Below, one piece after another: positions 63,187-64,000 of a DNA stretch of 64,000 nt. The number at the start of each line of letters is the position of its first letter. Position 1 is the stretch's first letter. Position numbers and translations under genes: made by a program. The notes below the pieces were generated by a model that saw nothing but the letters and a program-made list of their open reading frames with translations, was not told where the DNA came from and did not search any database. The stretch comes from an uncultured Prevotellaceae bacterium. GTDB lineage: Bacteria > Bacteroidota > Bacteroidia > Bacteroidales > Muribaculaceae. The stretch is from positions 1-64,000 of the forward strand of contig ONJS01000005.1 in assembly GCA_900318205.1 (NCBI GenBank). Reading direction: 5' to 3'.

Positions 63187-63786
63187 ATGAAACAAATAGA
63201 ATTAGAAAATCTCAGCAAAGATGAACTCTTTGAAAAGATCAAGGCGGAATATGCTTCAAAAGCAAAACACTATTTAGTTACTGGCATCGTCTTTGGTCTA
63301 TTTTGCTTAGCAAACATGTATTTTTCGGTCGATTATTCCTTTTCATCAGTATTAATGTGTGTCATCTTATTTGTTGTAACTCTTGGGGCGGTTTTATTCT
63401 TTTTAATGGCTAAAAATATAATGAAGGCTGAAAATGCAGAGGATTTATTGAGTCGGTATGATGCCAACACAAAAAAAATTGGCAAATGGATTTCATTCAT
63501 TGCCGTTCCATATATTGTCGTTCCATTCATTGCCGTTCCTGCCCTTTTCCTAATCGGATATCAGATTTACCACATGATAACAGAGATCAACATCGAGAGG
63601 TTCGGGGTCGTCCTGTTCTGGCTGATAATAACATTCTATGTGTTGTGTTTTATTTTGTTGTGCTTTCTTTCCCTGTGGATGATGTGTATTCCCATGAAAG
63701 GAAAAGCCAAGGGGATTGGTTGGAAGGATGATTCTATCGAGTGTCTGCGTGAGCTCGTAGCTAATGAGCAACAAGACACTTTATAG
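63187..63786 (+). CDS. Four-TM membrane protein of unknown function
   Basis: 199 residues. A charged N-terminal helix (LSKDELFEKIKAEYASKAKH) is followed by about four hydrophobic segments and a short charged tail. The third segment contains three copies of a pentapeptide, FIAVP-YIVVP-FIAVP, coded by a 15-bp tandem repeat. No family was recognised. It is a single gene with its own promoter and a hairpin terminator. Base composition is A+T-rich, like the serpin gene. Confidence 0.65.
   Translation: MKQIELENLSKDELFEKIKAEYASKAKHYLVTGIVFGLFCLANMYFSVDYSFSSVLMCVILFVVTLGAVLFFLMAKNIMKAENAEDLLSRYDANTKKIGKWISFIAVPYIVVPFIAVPALFLIGYQIYHMITEINIERFGVVLFWLIITFYVLCFILLCFLSLWMMCIPMKGKAKGIGWKDDSIECLRELVANEQQDTL
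63496..63540 (+). repeat. In-frame 15-bp tandem repeat, three units
   Basis: Three units of the form TTCATTGCCGTTCCA (the middle one TATATTGTCGTTCCA), coding for FIAVP, YIVVP, FIAVP inside a membrane segment. Confidence 0.85.
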
Positions 63787-63812
63787 TGTTCCGATTCAAG
63801 TCCCGCACAATA

Positions 63813-63857
63813 AATGAACGATTAAGATGAGACATCCTAATCGTTCATTGAATTTTT
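63813..63857 (+). terminator. Terminator after four-TM protein gene
   Basis: AATGAACGATTA (63813-63824) and TAATCGTTCATT (63838-63849) form a 12-bp perfect stem, followed by GAATTTTTG. Confidence 0.7.
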
Positions 63858-64000
63858 GCGGAAAGGGAGGGATTTTCTGCTTGGAAATCTGAAATATTTT
63901 CCACCTGATACACAACGACTTACATTTTTGTAAAAGAGGGAAAATCCATGGTTAGTGTCCCTATACTGTCTCTGAAAAATAGCTTTTAAGCGACTTATAG
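63858..64000. other. Right-edge noncoding stretch
   Basis: No gene visible. A TACATTTTTG-like segment at 63921 resembles a promoter for a gene beyond the edge, but the match is weak. Confidence 0.3.

Overview
The window looks like a chromosomal segment of a gut- or rumen-type Bacteroidales (Bacteroidota). Supporting signs are a SusC/SusD pair, many secreted lipoproteins, BspA-type leucine-rich-repeat proteins, DUF4302, class I fumarase and repeated matches to the Bacteroidota promoter (TTG, 18-20 bases, TAnnTTTG). The genus cannot be fixed from the sequence. No transposase, integrase, phage gene, rRNA or CRISPR array is visible.

Layout. 0.3-8.2 kb: a membrane-anchored AraC-type regulator, two secreted alpha/beta hydrolases, a large LRR/GLUG surface protein and a small dockerin protein, all on +. 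8.2-15.8 kb: an LRR-dockerin protein, fabG, a dockerin protein and a GH29 fucosidase, separated by repeat-rich gaps. 15.8-21.8 kb: mostly - strand: DUF695 protein, lipoprotein, acyltransferase, GNAT, GT2, type II pantothenate kinase and YqgE, with a thioredoxin-like gene and a 33-residue ORF on +. 21.9-36.6 kb: housekeeping genes: an ACT-less aspartokinase, thrC, EamA transporter, PBP1A, folD, a membrane protein, priA, GT4, initiator tRNA-Met, class I fumarase and an RluA synthase. 37.1-46.8 kb: a SusC/SusD, zinc metallopeptidase, DUF4302 operon followed by a dockerin protein that is a paralogue of the one at 12.3 kb. 47-54.3 kb: TIGR04076-like protein, engB, GH2, a TPR-like protein, an ATP-grasp-like protein, VanY-type peptidase and msrA. 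54.4-63.8 kb: divergent GH3 and GH38-like genes, a dockerin/FGE-fold protein, a serpin and a four-TM protein.

Biology. The accessory part is a secreted toolkit for glycans and proteins: GH2, GH3, GH29 and GH38 enzymes, hydrolases, a TonB-dependent uptake pair with a metallopeptidase, and a serpin that could protect against outside proteases. Five proteins carry dockerin-type calcium repeats, suggesting they dock onto a cohesin-like partner encoded elsewhere.

The most unusual signal is in the spacers. At least a dozen intergenic gaps are built from short degenerate tandem units with a strict period of 7 (for example AACTGAA, ACTAATC, CTAAACT, CCTAACT, GAGTGAG, TTGGATA) or 9 (CTATAGNNN, TCCGTTNNN, AATTNGNNN). 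Unit sequences differ from gap to gap while the period is kept, and some arrays fill nearly the whole spacer or touch a stop codon or promoter. They co-occur with GCATCCGC hairpins and GCGAGC modules. A separate 31-bp perfect palindrome overlaps the 3' end of the ATP-grasp-like gene.
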